Assembly: GCA_020444045.1 (NCBI GenBank)
Contig: JAHLLS010000009.1
Span: forward strand, 124,001 to 188,000
Direction: 5' to 3'
Source of the DNA: Deltaproteobacteria bacterium
GTDB taxonomy: Bacteria; Desulfobacterota; Desulfobacteria; Desulfobacterales; UBA5852
Length of the DNA stretch: 64,000 nt
Position numbers and translations under genes: made by a program
Part shown: piece after piece, positions 8,540 to 16,689 of the stretch
Position numbering within the stretch: the stretch's first letter is position 1
Layout of the letters: each line of letters opens with the position of its first letter
Notes under the pieces: generated by a model
What the model was told of the DNA's origin: nothing
What the model saw: the letters and a program-made list of their open reading frames with translations, nothing else
The model's database searches: none

Positions 8540-9823
8540 ATGATGAACAACGCTTTTAGCCGCCCGGCCACCGCCGCCATTCACTACGAACTGCTTCATC
8601 AAACCCCGTTGGGGCCGCAACACGTTACCAGTTCCGGAACCGCCACGCTTTTGGTTGAAGAGAAACTCGAGCGTCAATCCCAAATCGCTCTAAAGGTTGG
8701 CGATGAGGTGCAGACGGGCCAAAAGATCACGCCCTTTACGGATCGTCCGACGTATGCCATTTCCAGTGTTACGGGTACGATTTCATCCGTTCGGCCCATG
8801 TCCGGAGATTTCGGCAAAAACTACACGGCCATCGACATTGCCCTGGCTGCGACCGAAGTGGTGGCAGAAGGCCCTGGCGACATGGAACCAACCCTAGCCA
8901 ACCTGACCGAATGGCTGGCCGGCGCACCCGGAAAACCACCGCTGGATCTGTTTCGATCCGGCGACCACACCATTCATACCCTGGTGGTGGCCGGCCTCGA
9001 TGCCGATCTTCTGGTGGCCACCAACCAGTTTATCATCAAGTCGGAAATGCATGCTATCAACCGGGGCATCGATATCCTGAAAGCGGCCACCGGCATTAGC
9101 CATGTTGTCATTGCCGTGCCCCGCGATCTCGTGCAGGGATTCGGCCATACTGGTGCTAGCGAACTCAAAGCCGTAGCCTCTGAATATCCCGCGGCCAATC
9201 CCAAATTGGTTATCTATGAGGCTTTTGGCCAGGAGATTCCAGCCGGTAAATCCTGTGAAGAAATGGGGTTTGCTTTTTTTAGCGCCGAAGCCGTGGCGTC
9301 CATCGGCAAAGCTTTTGATACGGGGCGGATTCCTTTTGAAAAAACCCTGACCCTGGTGGACAAGAACGGCCGTAAAACCATTCTATCGGCCCGGATCGGC
9401 ACACCGATTGCCGATGTGCTCGCCGCCCACCAGATTGAAACCGGCAACAAGGACCGTTTGATCGTTGGTGGTCCCATGACGGGCGTTGCCATTTTTGACG
9501 AGCAACGACCGATTCAGGCCGATACCGACGCCATCCTGGTGCAGGATGCCACGGATGTCTCCCTGGTCTCCGACTACCCCTGCATCAACTGCGGGGAATG
9601 TGTACGTGCGTGCCCCACCCGGGTGCCGGTCAATATGCTGGTGCGATTTCTTGAGGCAGGTCAATACGAAGACGGTGCCGAGCTCTACGATCTTTACTCC
9701 TGTGTTGACTGCGGTCTCTGCAGCTTCGTGTGCGTCGCCCGCATCCCCATTTTCCAATACATCCGACTTGCAAAATACGAACTTTCCCGACTGACGGCAG
9801 CGGAGGCTTCGAATGCGCAGTGA
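8540..9823 (+). CDS. rnfC: Ion-translocating ferredoxin:NAD oxidoreductase subunit RnfC
   Basis: Peripheral subunit of the Rnf complex, expected to bind NADH/FMN and two [4Fe-4S] clusters. It is 427 residues, with a barrel-sandwich-like N-terminal part (KVGDEVQTGQKI and SSVTGTISSV), a central soluble domain with GGPMTG, and two ferredoxin motifs: Cys348/351/354/358 and Cys388/391/394/398. The N-terminal Gly-rich segment common in gammaproteobacterial RnfC is not evident, so this is a shorter variant. It overlaps rnfD by 11 nt. Gene order C-D-G-E-A-B matches other Rnf operons. Confidence 0.94.
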   Translation: MMNNAFSRPATAAIHYELLHQTPLGPQHVTSSGTATLLVEEKLERQSQIALKVGDEVQTGQKITPFTDRPTYAISSVTGTISSVRPMSGDFGKNYTAIDIALAATEVVAEGPGDMEPTLANLTEWLAGAPGKPPLDLFRSGDHTIHTLVVAGLDADLLVATNQFIIKSEMHAINRGIDILKAATGISHVVIAVPRDLVQGFGHTGASELKAVASEYPAANPKLVIYEAFGQEIPAGKSCEEMGFAFFSAEAVASIGKAFDTGRIPFEKTLTLVDKNGRKTILSARIGTPIADVLAAHQIETGNKDRLIVGGPMTGVAIFDEQRPIQADTDAILVQDATDVSLVSDYPCINCGECVRACPTRVPVNMLVRFLEAGQYEDGAELYDLYSCVDCGLCSFVCVARIPIFQYIRLAKYELSRLTAAEASNAQ

Positions 9824-10772
9824 AAAAATGTTCATCGTCTCGCATGCGCCCTTCTGGCACAATGGCAGTAATGTGGCGGAAAGACATTATGGTATGCTCC
9901 TGGCCGCCATGCCGGCGGTGGCGCTGGGCATCATACAGTACGGCTTGCCCGCGGTAGCGGTCATCGCCATGTCCATTTCCACCGCCATTTTCTGGGAATG
10001 GCTGATGAACCGGGCCACAAAACGGACCATTACCGTGGGCGACGGCAATGCCGCCCTGCTCGGCCTGCTTTTCGCCATGTTGATTCCGGCCACCACCCCT
10101 TGGTGGGTTGTGATCACCGGGACTTTCATCATGATGGTTCTCGGCAAGCATATTTTTGGCGGCATCGGCGGCAACCCGTTCCACCCGGTGGTGGTAGCGC
10201 TCATGATTCTGGCCGTTTCTTGGGAGGCCTTCTTTGATTTCAACGGCGCTTTGGTCAACTATTCTTTTTCGTTCAATGCACTCTATCCCCTAACCCTGTC
10301 CAAGAATTTCGGTGCGGCTGCGGTTTCTGATTTTACGCCTTTGAGCCTTCTGTTGGGCCGCCAGATTGGCGGCCTTGGTGCCACCTTCGGTCTCGGTCTC
10401 ATCGGCGGCGGCGTTTATCTGATGGTCAAGCGCTATATCCGTTGGGAAATTGCTTTATCCTTTCTGGCCGCAATTTTTTTGACGGCGCTGCTGTTTCACC
10501 TCGCCGCACCGGAAAAGTACGCCGGCCCCCTATTTCATCTGCTGACCGGCTACACGCTCGTGGGGGCCTTTTTTCTTCTGCCGGAAGATTCGTCCTCACC
10601 GATCAATACGATCCCCATGTTGATTTATGGCGCCGGAGCCGGCATCCTCACCATGCTGATACGCAATATCGGCATCTATCCGGACGGTGTCCTGCTTGCC
10701 GTTTTACTGATGAACCTCGTCAATCCCCTACTGGATAATATCAGACCAAAAGCACTCGGAAAGGTGGGTTAA
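9813..10772 (+). CDS. rnfD: Rnf complex membrane subunit RnfD
   Basis: Integral membrane, FMN-carrying subunit of Rnf. It is 319 residues with about eight to nine hydrophobic helices. The conserved GDGNAALLGLLFAMLIP and GKHIFGGIGGNPFHP segments are diagnostic. In the family FMN is attached to a Thr in an (S/D)xxTPL motif; here SDFTPL contains Thr175 as the likely attachment site. GGAGG lies 6 nt before the ATG, inside the rnfC 3' end, so it is translationally coupled. Followed by rnfG after 1 nt. Confidence 0.95.
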   Translation: MRSEKMFIVSHAPFWHNGSNVAERHYGMLLAAMPAVALGIIQYGLPAVAVIAMSISTAIFWEWLMNRATKRTITVGDGNAALLGLLFAMLIPATTPWWVVITGTFIMMVLGKHIFGGIGGNPFHPVVVALMILAVSWEAFFDFNGALVNYSFSFNALYPLTLSKNFGAAAVSDFTPLSLLLGRQIGGLGATFGLGLIGGGVYLMVKRYIRWEIALSFLAAIFLTALLFHLAAPEKYAGPLFHLLTGYTLVGAFFLLPEDSSSPINTIPMLIYGAGAGILTMLIRNIGIYPDGVLLAVLLMNLVNPLLDNIRPKALGKVG

Positions 10773-10773
10773 G

Positions 10774-11367
10774 ATGGGCGAAATGATTAAAATGGTGGTG
10801 GTGCTCACCCTTCTAAGCTCTCTGTCCGGCGGCCTGCTCGCCTATGTCAAGGAAGGCACCCAGGAGCGCATCGAAAATCAGGTGCTGCAACTGGTCAAAG
10901 GGCCGGCGATCAAGGCGATCTTTAGCGGTTCTTCCAATGACCCGGTGGCGGACCGTTTCAGCCTGATGGATGGTGATACCAAAGTCGATGTCTTCGTCGC
11001 CAAATTCGATGGACAAACCAAGGCCGTTGCCTTTGAAACATTCGGTAAGGGGGGATATGGCGGTGATGTCGGCCTCATGGTGGGCATCGACGTCACCAAC
11101 GATCAGATCTACGGTATGGGCGTTACTACCCACAGCGAAACTGCCGGATTGGGGGCGCGTGCCAAGACCGACCCTAAGTTTACCGCCCAATTTGCGGGCA
11201 TGCCGATTAATGAAACTTTCAAGGTCACCGCGGATGGCGGGCAGGTTAATGCGTTGAGCGGCGCCACGATTACGTCACGGGCGGTCAGTTTAGGCGCGAC
11301 GGAAGCCGGGGAGCGATACGAGCGACTGAAACCCCAGATCGAAGAACAGTTGAAAGCGTTCAAGTAA
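10774..11367 (+). CDS. rnfG: Rnf electron-transport subunit RnfG
   Basis: Membrane-anchored periplasmic flavoprotein of the Rnf complex. It is 197 residues with one N-terminal helix (about 5-24) and an FMN-binding domain. The covalent FMN motif SGAT(I)TS is at 162-167, with Thr165 as the attachment residue, and GYGGDVGLMVGID and THSETAGLGAR are the typical upstream segments. An AAGGTGGG ribosome site sits at the end of rnfD. It lies between rnfD and rnfE as in known Rnf operons. Confidence 0.95.
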   Translation: MGEMIKMVVVLTLLSSLSGGLLAYVKEGTQERIENQVLQLVKGPAIKAIFSGSSNDPVADRFSLMDGDTKVDVFVAKFDGQTKAVAFETFGKGGYGGDVGLMVGIDVTNDQIYGMGVTTHSETAGLGARAKTDPKFTAQFAGMPINETFKVTADGGQVNALSGATITSRAVSLGATEAGERYERLKPQIEEQLKAFK

Positions 11368-11380
11368 GAGGGAGATTCCC

Positions 11381-11998
11381 ATGGCAAAATCGGTAACGCA
11401 AGAGTTTGTAAAAGGTCTGTGGGCGGAAATCCCGCCGTTTCGCCTCGTGCTGGGCCTTTGCCCGACGTTGGGGGTGACCACGAAAATGCAATTCGGCATT
11501 GGCATGGGACTGGCGACCACGTTTGTGCTGGTATGTGCCAACATCCTGGTTTCCATGCTTCGTAAAGCCATTCCCTCCAAAGTCCGCATCGCCTGTTTCA
11601 TCATCATTATCGCCACCTTTGTTATCCTGGTGGAACTGTTGATGCAGGCCTATACCTATCCCCTGTATCAGCAACTGGGTATTTTCATCCCCCTGATCGT
11701 GGTCAACTGCATCGTGCTGGGGCGCGCCGAAGCTTTTGCCTCCAAAAATGGAATAGTTGTCTCCATCGCCGACGGTCTGGGGATCGGTATCGGCTTTACG
11801 CTGTCCCTGGCCGCTCTCGGCAGTGTGCGCGAGATCTTGGGCGCCGGAACCCTGACCCTGTGGGAGGGCATCGAGTTGTTCAACATCGCCAATGTGTTCC
11901 CCGGGTTCCAGCCGTTTAAATTCATGGTTCAAGCCCCCGGCGCGTTCATCGGACTGGGGCTCATGCTGTGCCTCATGAACATGATGGGTAAGAAATAG
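11381..11998 (+). CDS. rnfE: Rnf complex membrane subunit RnfE
   Basis: 205-residue polytopic subunit with about six helices, a paralogue of RnfA; together the two form the membrane core that couples ferredoxin oxidation to ion translocation. Recognised by LGLCPTLGVTTKM near the start, which carries the conserved Cys thought to help ligate a membrane-embedded iron-sulfur cluster, and by PLIVVNCIVLGRAEAFASKN. AGGGAG lies 8 nt before the ATG. 13 nt separate it from rnfG and 10 nt from rnfA. Confidence 0.95.
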   Translation: MAKSVTQEFVKGLWAEIPPFRLVLGLCPTLGVTTKMQFGIGMGLATTFVLVCANILVSMLRKAIPSKVRIACFIIIIATFVILVELLMQAYTYPLYQQLGIFIPLIVVNCIVLGRAEAFASKNGIVVSIADGLGIGIGFTLSLAALGSVREILGAGTLTLWEGIELFNIANVFPGFQPFKFMVQAPGAFIGLGLMLCLMNMMGKK

Positions 11999-12008
11999 GA
12001 GATCTCTC

Positions 12009-12584
12009 ATGGGTGACTATATCGTCCTCATCATCAGCTGTATCTTCGTCAACAATATTCTTTTGGCCCAGTTTCTGGGCAACTGCCCGTTTTTCGGGAC
12101 TTCCAAAAAAATGGAGACGGCCGTCGGCATGGCCATGGCTGTTATCTTCGTTTTGGTCCTTTCCGGTGTCATCACCTGGTTGATCTTCACCTATCTGCTG
12201 GTTCCCTGGGCGTTGGAATACCTTCGGACCATCGCCTTTATTCTCGTGATTGCCGCTCTCGTCCAATTCGTGGAGATGTTTCTTAAAAAGAGCATTCCGG
12301 CCCTCTACGCCGGCTTAGGTATTTTTCTGCCGTTGATCACCACCAACTGTGCCGTTTTCGGCGTCTGTGTGCTCAACATCGACAAGGAATATAGTTTCAT
12401 GCAGACGCTGGTGGCGTCTTTTGCCTACGCGGCCGGTTTCGGACTGGCGCTAATCCTGTTTGCCGGTCTGCGCGAACGCATTTTGCTGGCACGGGTCCCC
12501 AGCCCGTTGCAGGACACATCCATCGCACTGGTAACGGCCGGCATCGTATCGCTTTCGTTCTACGCGTTTAAGGGGATGGTTTAA
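12009..12584 (+). CDS. rnfA: Rnf complex membrane subunit RnfA
   Basis: 191-residue six-helix membrane protein. The start VNNILLAQFLGNCPFFGTSK and the segment PLITTNCAVFGVCVLN are highly typical of RnfA, each carrying a conserved Cys near the membrane centre (the pseudo-symmetric mates of those in RnfE). TAGGAG lies before the ATG. It is followed by a 176-nt gap before rnfB in which I see no gene and no strong terminator, so rnfB is probably in the same transcript. Confidence 0.95.
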   Translation: MGDYIVLIISCIFVNNILLAQFLGNCPFFGTSKKMETAVGMAMAVIFVLVLSGVITWLIFTYLLVPWALEYLRTIAFILVIAALVQFVEMFLKKSIPALYAGLGIFLPLITTNCAVFGVCVLNIDKEYSFMQTLVASFAYAAGFGLALILFAGLRERILLARVPSPLQDTSIALVTAGIVSLSFYAFKGMV

Positions 12585-12760
12585 TACCGGCCTGCGGGTC
12601 GCCGAGCTTACCGCGGCGGTGGTCGCTGTTCACCGCACGCCACCGCAGATCGATCTCATTATGACAAATCGCCACGACGTTTACGTTTCGCATGCAACCC
12701 TGCGTATCATTCCGCTTCCCTCTGGGTTTTCCAAAGGAGTAGTGCTTCAAGGAGATCAAC

Positions 12761-14863
12761 GTGCTTGAACCCGTCGTCATTTCGGTTATGGCCTTAATGG
12801 GTATCGGCGCCACCTGTGGTCTTGTGCTCAGCGTCGCCTCCAAAGTGTTTTACGTCTATGAAGACCCGCGCATCGCGGAAGTGGAATACTTTCTCTCCGG
12901 TGCGAATTGCGGCGGATGCGGCTATGCTGGTTGCTCGGCGGCCGCCGTGGCCGTGGTCAACGGCCAGGCCCCCCCCAGCGTCTGTATCGTGGCCGGGATG
13001 GAATCGGCCGTGGCCGTGGCCGGTGTGATGGGCGTCGATCCCGGGAGTGCCGAACCTCTGATGTCCAAAAACGAATGCACCGGCGGTGACCGTGCTGACA
13101 ACCAATTTCTCTATAACGGCGTGAACAGCTGCAAAGCCCTGGCGGCCCTTTACGGCGGCCAACGAATCTGCAGCATCGGCTGCCTGGGCCAAGGCGACTG
13201 CATCGCGGCGTGTAAGTTCAACGCCGTTCATATGGGGCCCAACGGTTTCCCGGTCGTTGACGAAGCCATGTGCGTCGGATGTGGCGCCTGCGAAAAAGCC
13301 TGCCCTAAAAACATCATCCGGGTCCGCACCATGTCAGAGCGTCTGCTCCATTTCAACCAGGAAGACGACGCCTTGGCACCCTGCCAGCAGACCTGCCCGG
13401 CCGAGATCGACATTCCACGCTACATTCGCCAGATCAAAGAGGGTGACTACGAGGGCGCCGTGCACACGATTCGCGAGCGCAACCCCCTTCTGCTCACGTG
13501 CGGCCGCGTCTGCCCGCATCCTTGTGAAGACATGTGCCGCCGCGGCGTTGAAGACGAAGCGGTTTCCATCAATCAGCTCAAACGGTTTGTAGCCGACTAT
13601 GAAATGAATTCCGGCCGCCGTTTGCCCATTTCCTGCGCACCTGAAACAGGCAAACGGGTTGCCGTGATCGGTGGCGGACCGGCCGGGCTCAGCTGTGCCT
13701 ATTTTCTTCGACGGCTGGGACACAGCGTTACAATTTACGACATGATGCCCAAACTGGGCGGGATGACCCGCTATGGTATTCCGGAATACCGCCTCCCCAA
13801 GGAAGTCCTGCAATGGGAAACCGACGGCATCCTGAACCTCGGTATCGAATTCCAGGGCAATGTCCGTCTGGGGGTTGACTATACCGTCGATTCTCTCAAA
13901 AATGAAGCGGGTTTCGATGCTATTTTCATGGGGGTTGGCGCTTGGAAAGATTATAAACTCAGAGCCGAGGGGGAAGATCTCAGGGGCTGTTTCACCGGTA
14001 TCGATTTTCTGACCCGCTTCGCCAGCCACCAGCAGGGTGACAGTCCCGATGATGTGCCCGTTGGTAAAAAATGCGTTGTCATCGGCGGCGGCAATACCGC
14101 CATCGACTGTGTGCGCACCCTCGTGCGCTTGGGTGCCGACGAAGTCTCCATCGTCTATCGGCGAACACGCAAGGAAATGCCCGCCAACATGGTGGAAATT
14201 GAAGCTGCCGAACACGAGGGCGTTCAGTTCCACTTTCTGGCCGCCCCGGTCAAAGCCATCGGCGATGACCAGGGCCATGTCAAACAGCTCGAATATCTGA
14301 AAATGGAGTTGGGCGAACCTGATGCCAGCGGACGCCGGCGCCCCGTCCCGATCGAAGGATCGGAAACCCTGATGGATATCGACATGTTGATAACCGCCAT
14401 CGGTCAGGGCCCGGACGTTTCTTTCCTTGAAAAAGAAACGGCTATCAAAGATCTGGAAATCACCCGCTGGAGCACCATCGACGCCAACCCGGAAACGCTC
14501 CAGACCAATATTCCCTATGTCTTTGCCGCCGGCGACGCTCAGACGGGCGCTTCGCTCGTGGTGGAAGCCATTGGCGGCGGCCGGCGCGCTGCACGGGCGA
14601 TTCATCTCTATCTGAACGACGAAGATGTCACCCCGGTGCCCAAATCACTGCGCAAAAAACACATTCCCGAGTCCCTGTTCAAATCGGTGGATGGCATCAC
14701 ACCGATCAAACGAACCCCCATGCCGGAAATGCCTGTTGCCGAACGCATTAAAACATTCGAAGAAGCCGATCTGGTCATCAGCGAAACCGATGCCGGACGT
14801 GAATCCAATCGCTGCCTGAACTGCTGCCGCATCTGTTACGACAAGGATTCATGCGCGGCCTGA
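12761..14863 (+). CDS. rnfB: RnfB fused to a GltD-like NAD(P)H:FAD oxidoreductase
   Basis: RnfB normally accepts electrons from ferredoxin through several iron-sulfur clusters. This 700-residue protein has a standard RnfB front: one helix at 4-24, cluster motif Cys50/53/58/75, then two [4Fe-4S] motifs at Cys137/141/147/151 and Cys171/174/177/181. From about residue 195 it continues as a full GltD/NfnL-type module: N-terminal cluster cysteines (208, 212, 247, 251, 255, 259), FAD motif IGGGPAG at 303-309, NAD(P)-binding VVIGGGNTAIDCVRTL, and a C-terminal FAD segment VFAAGDAQTGAS. GTG start preceded by AAGGAG. The extra module suggests direct NAD(P)H input or output at the ferredoxin arm; that is inference. 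Confidence 0.92.
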   Translation: MLEPVVISVMALMGIGATCGLVLSVASKVFYVYEDPRIAEVEYFLSGANCGGCGYAGCSAAAVAVVNGQAPPSVCIVAGMESAVAVAGVMGVDPGSAEPLMSKNECTGGDRADNQFLYNGVNSCKALAALYGGQRICSIGCLGQGDCIAACKFNAVHMGPNGFPVVDEAMCVGCGACEKACPKNIIRVRTMSERLLHFNQEDDALAPCQQTCPAEIDIPRYIRQIKEGDYEGAVHTIRERNPLLLTCGRVCPHPCEDMCRRGVEDEAVSINQLKRFVADYEMNSGRRLPISCAPETGKRVAVIGGGPAGLSCAYFLRRLGHSVTIYDMMPKLGGMTRYGIPEYRLPKEVLQWETDGILNLGIEFQGNVRLGVDYTVDSLKNEAGFDAIFMGVGAWKDYKLRAEGEDLRGCFTGIDFLTRFASHQQGDSPDDVPVGKKCVVIGGGNTAIDCVRTLVRLGADEVSIVYRRTRKEMPANMVEIEAAEHEGVQFHFLAAPVKAIGDDQGHVKQLEYLKMELGEPDASGRRRPVPIEGSETLMDIDMLITAIGQGPDVSFLEKETAIKDLEITRWSTIDANPETLQTNIPYVFAAGDAQTGASLVVEAIGGGRRAARAIHLYLNDEDVTPVPKSLRKKHIPESLFKSVDGITPIKRTPMPEMPVAERIKTFEEADLVISETDAGRESNRCLNCCRICYDKDSCAA

Positions 14864-14914
14864 CGAATCCTTTCAGCATCCGGCACGATTCCTAAAATCG
14901 GCCTATTCCCATAC

Positions 14915-14951
14915 GGCCCTGGGTGTCGTTCGATTGCCCAGGGCCATTTTT
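14915..14951 (+). terminator. Rho-independent terminator of the rnf operon
   Basis: A perfect 9-bp stem (GGCCCTGGG at 14915-14923 with CCCAGGGCC at 14937-14945) and a 13-nt loop, followed by ATTTTTGT. It lies 51 nt after the rnfB stop and before the convergent rluD end. Confidence 0.85.
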
Positions 14952-14988
14952 GTAGCCATTGCGGTGGCCCCCCAAAAGCGATCGGTTT

Positions 14989-16011
14989 TCATGCTTCTTC
15001 GGTGGTGCTTCCTCCTTCACGCAACAAGGTGATCAGCGCCAGCATATCGTCAGGCATTTCGGCCTCAAACTGATGCCATCGGCCATCACCGGGATGGGTG
15101 AACCCCAACCGCCAAGCATGCAGCATTTGCCGTGGAATTCTGGCAGAACGTTTTTTCGATCCGGAACCGACTTCGATCACGGTGTTATGACGCCCGCCGT
15201 ATACGGGGTCGCCCATCACGGGGTGATGCAACGCGGCACAATGGACACGGATTTGATGGGTGCGGCCGGATTTCAAATCCAGCTCGAGCAAGTTGGCGCC
15301 ATCAAATTTTTCCCTCACGCGGTAATGCGTCTCGGCCGAACGTGGTTTGCCGGAAACGGTCGACATCTGCTTCCGGGCTGTTGGATGACGCCCAATCGCC
15401 AGACGGATTTCCCCCTGGGGAGACGATAAATTCCCCCGCACGATGGCCAGATAGGTTTTGCGGACCGCGCGTTGTTGGAACTGTGCTGCCAAATGTTCAT
15501 GCACGGCAGGTTGTTTGGCGACCACCATCACGCCCGACGTATCCTTATCGAGGCGATGGACAATGCCGGGGCGGATCTCACCGCCGAAAGCCGCCAGATC
15601 CGGGCAATGGTGCAGCAAACCGTTGACCAAGGTTCCGGAGGGATGTCCCGGGGCCGGGTGAACCACCAGGCCGGGCGGTTTGTCGATCACGATCAGGAAC
15701 TCATCTTCATGTAGGATAGTGAATGGGATCGGTTCCGGTTTATTTTCGGTAAGTGTCGGCGGCGGTAGATGCCCTGAGATATGATCCTCAGACCGAACCC
15801 GATAGGACGGCTTGCAGGCGTTGGAATTGACCGACACCGCACCCTCTTGGATGAGTTGCGCGGCGTAGGAGCGAGAGCAACCCGCAAGGAAACCGGAGAG
15901 GACAAGGTCTAACCGTACGCCGATTTGTGATTCCGAAACGGTAAAGGAGAAACAGCCGTTTGAGGTATCCATTGACAGGTGGGTGGCGCGGGGATCAGGC
16001 ACTCTCCGCAT
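14989..16011 (-). CDS. rluD: RluA/RluD-family 23S rRNA pseudouridine synthase
   Basis: Isomerises uridine to pseudouridine in structured RNA. It has an N-terminal S4 RNA-binding domain (residues about 24-80, with LVLSGFLAGCSRSYAAQLI) and a catalytic domain containing HRLDKDTSG; Asp155 of the long form is the nucleophile. KSGRTHQIRVH and MLHAWRLGF follow, as expected. Two starts are possible, ATG at 16011 (340 residues, overlapping the carD stop by 17 nt) or ATG at 15972 (327 residues); neither has a good ribosome site. Downstream of carD in the same orientation. The exact target uridine (RluD-like or RluC-like) cannot be told from sequence alone. Confidence 0.88.
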   Translation of the reverse strand: MRRVPDPRATHLSMDTSNGCFSFTVSESQIGVRLDLVLSGFLAGCSRSYAAQLIQEGAVSVNSNACKPSYRVRSEDHISGHLPPPTLTENKPEPIPFTILHEDEFLIVIDKPPGLVVHPAPGHPSGTLVNGLLHHCPDLAAFGGEIRPGIVHRLDKDTSGVMVVAKQPAVHEHLAAQFQQRAVRKTYLAIVRGNLSSPQGEIRLAIGRHPTARKQMSTVSGKPRSAETHYRVREKFDGANLLELDLKSGRTHQIRVHCAALHHPVMGDPVYGGRHNTVIEVGSGSKKRSARIPRQMLHAWRLGFTHPGDGRWHQFEAEMPDDMLALITLLREGGSTTEEA

Positions 16012-16537
16012 CGAAAAGGGATTCGATTTCTTTCAGAACGGTTTTTTCGTCAACTTTCTTGGCCGTGGAAAGTTCTTTCACAAGCAGAACCTGGGCCGTA
16101 TCGTAGAGTTTGCGCTCGCCAAAGGAAAGGTCTTTGGTGATTTTTAGAATGAAAAGATCGCGGAATACTTCGGCAACGTCAAAAAGGCTGCCAGTTTTAA
16201 TCTTGTCCATATATTCGCGATAGCGGCGATTCCAAGTCTGGTTGTCGCCCGATCCCGAATCGCGATCCTGCATCACGGCATAAATTTTGGGAATGTCCTT
16301 CTCATCGATAATATCGCGTAATCCGACCGAATCGACATTCCAGGTCGGTATCATGATCACCATGCCGTTTTCGAGCACTTTCATGATGTAGAAATCGTGT
16401 TCCTCGCCGTTGACAACACGGGTTTCAATAGCCGTAATTTCGCCTACGCCGTGGGCAGGGTAGACTGCCAGATCACCAATCGCAAATTTCCGGACTTTAC
16501 CTTTGGTACTCTGACCTTTGATTTTTTTTTCAGTCAT
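15995..16537 (-). CDS. carD: CarD/CdnL-family transcription regulator
   Basis: 180-residue RNA-polymerase-binding protein. The N-terminal Tudor-like RNAP-interacting domain is clear (FAIGDLAVYPAHGVGEI, then IPTWNVDSVGLRDII) and the rest is a helical DNA-binding domain (WNRRYREYMDKIKTGS, FRDLFIL, SFGERKLYDTA). CarD proteins in actinobacteria and myxobacteria stabilise open complexes at rRNA and other promoters; the same general role is inferred here. First gene of a two-gene unit with the pseudouridine synthase; transcribed away from a bidirectional terminator that separates it from hppA. Confidence 0.93.
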   Translation of the reverse strand: MTEKKIKGQSTKGKVRKFAIGDLAVYPAHGVGEITAIETRVVNGEEHDFYIMKVLENGMVIMIPTWNVDSVGLRDIIDEKDIPKIYAVMQDRDSGSGDNQTWNRRYREYMDKIKTGSLFDVAEVFRDLFILKITKDLSFGERKLYDTAQVLLVKELSTAKKVDEKTVLKEIESLFDAESA

Positions 16538-16616
16538 ATAACTTTCATTTCACACGAAAATGGCTAATATTTCTATCTATTTCGCCATCTAATAGCATAG
16601 CGGCGGAAAACAATCA

Positions 16617-16660
16617 ATAAAAAAGGATTGGCGCCACAAAGAGCACCAATCCTTTTTTTC
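16617..16660 (-). terminator. Bidirectional-looking terminator after hppA
   Basis: Inverted repeat AAGGATTGG (16623-16631) with CCAATCCTT (16646-16654), flanked by an A-run on the left and a run of seven T on the right, so it has a U-tract in either direction. It lies 30 nt past the hppA stop on the minus strand and would end the ispE-to-hppA transcript before carD. Confidence 0.82.
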
Positions 16661-16689
16661 GTCAAGCATAAGAACTGACGTCGATCATA

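Noticed and set aside
13334..14605. Open frame of about 420 codons antisense to rnfB
   Set aside because: Shadow frame; the rnfB fusion frame has all cofactor motifs.
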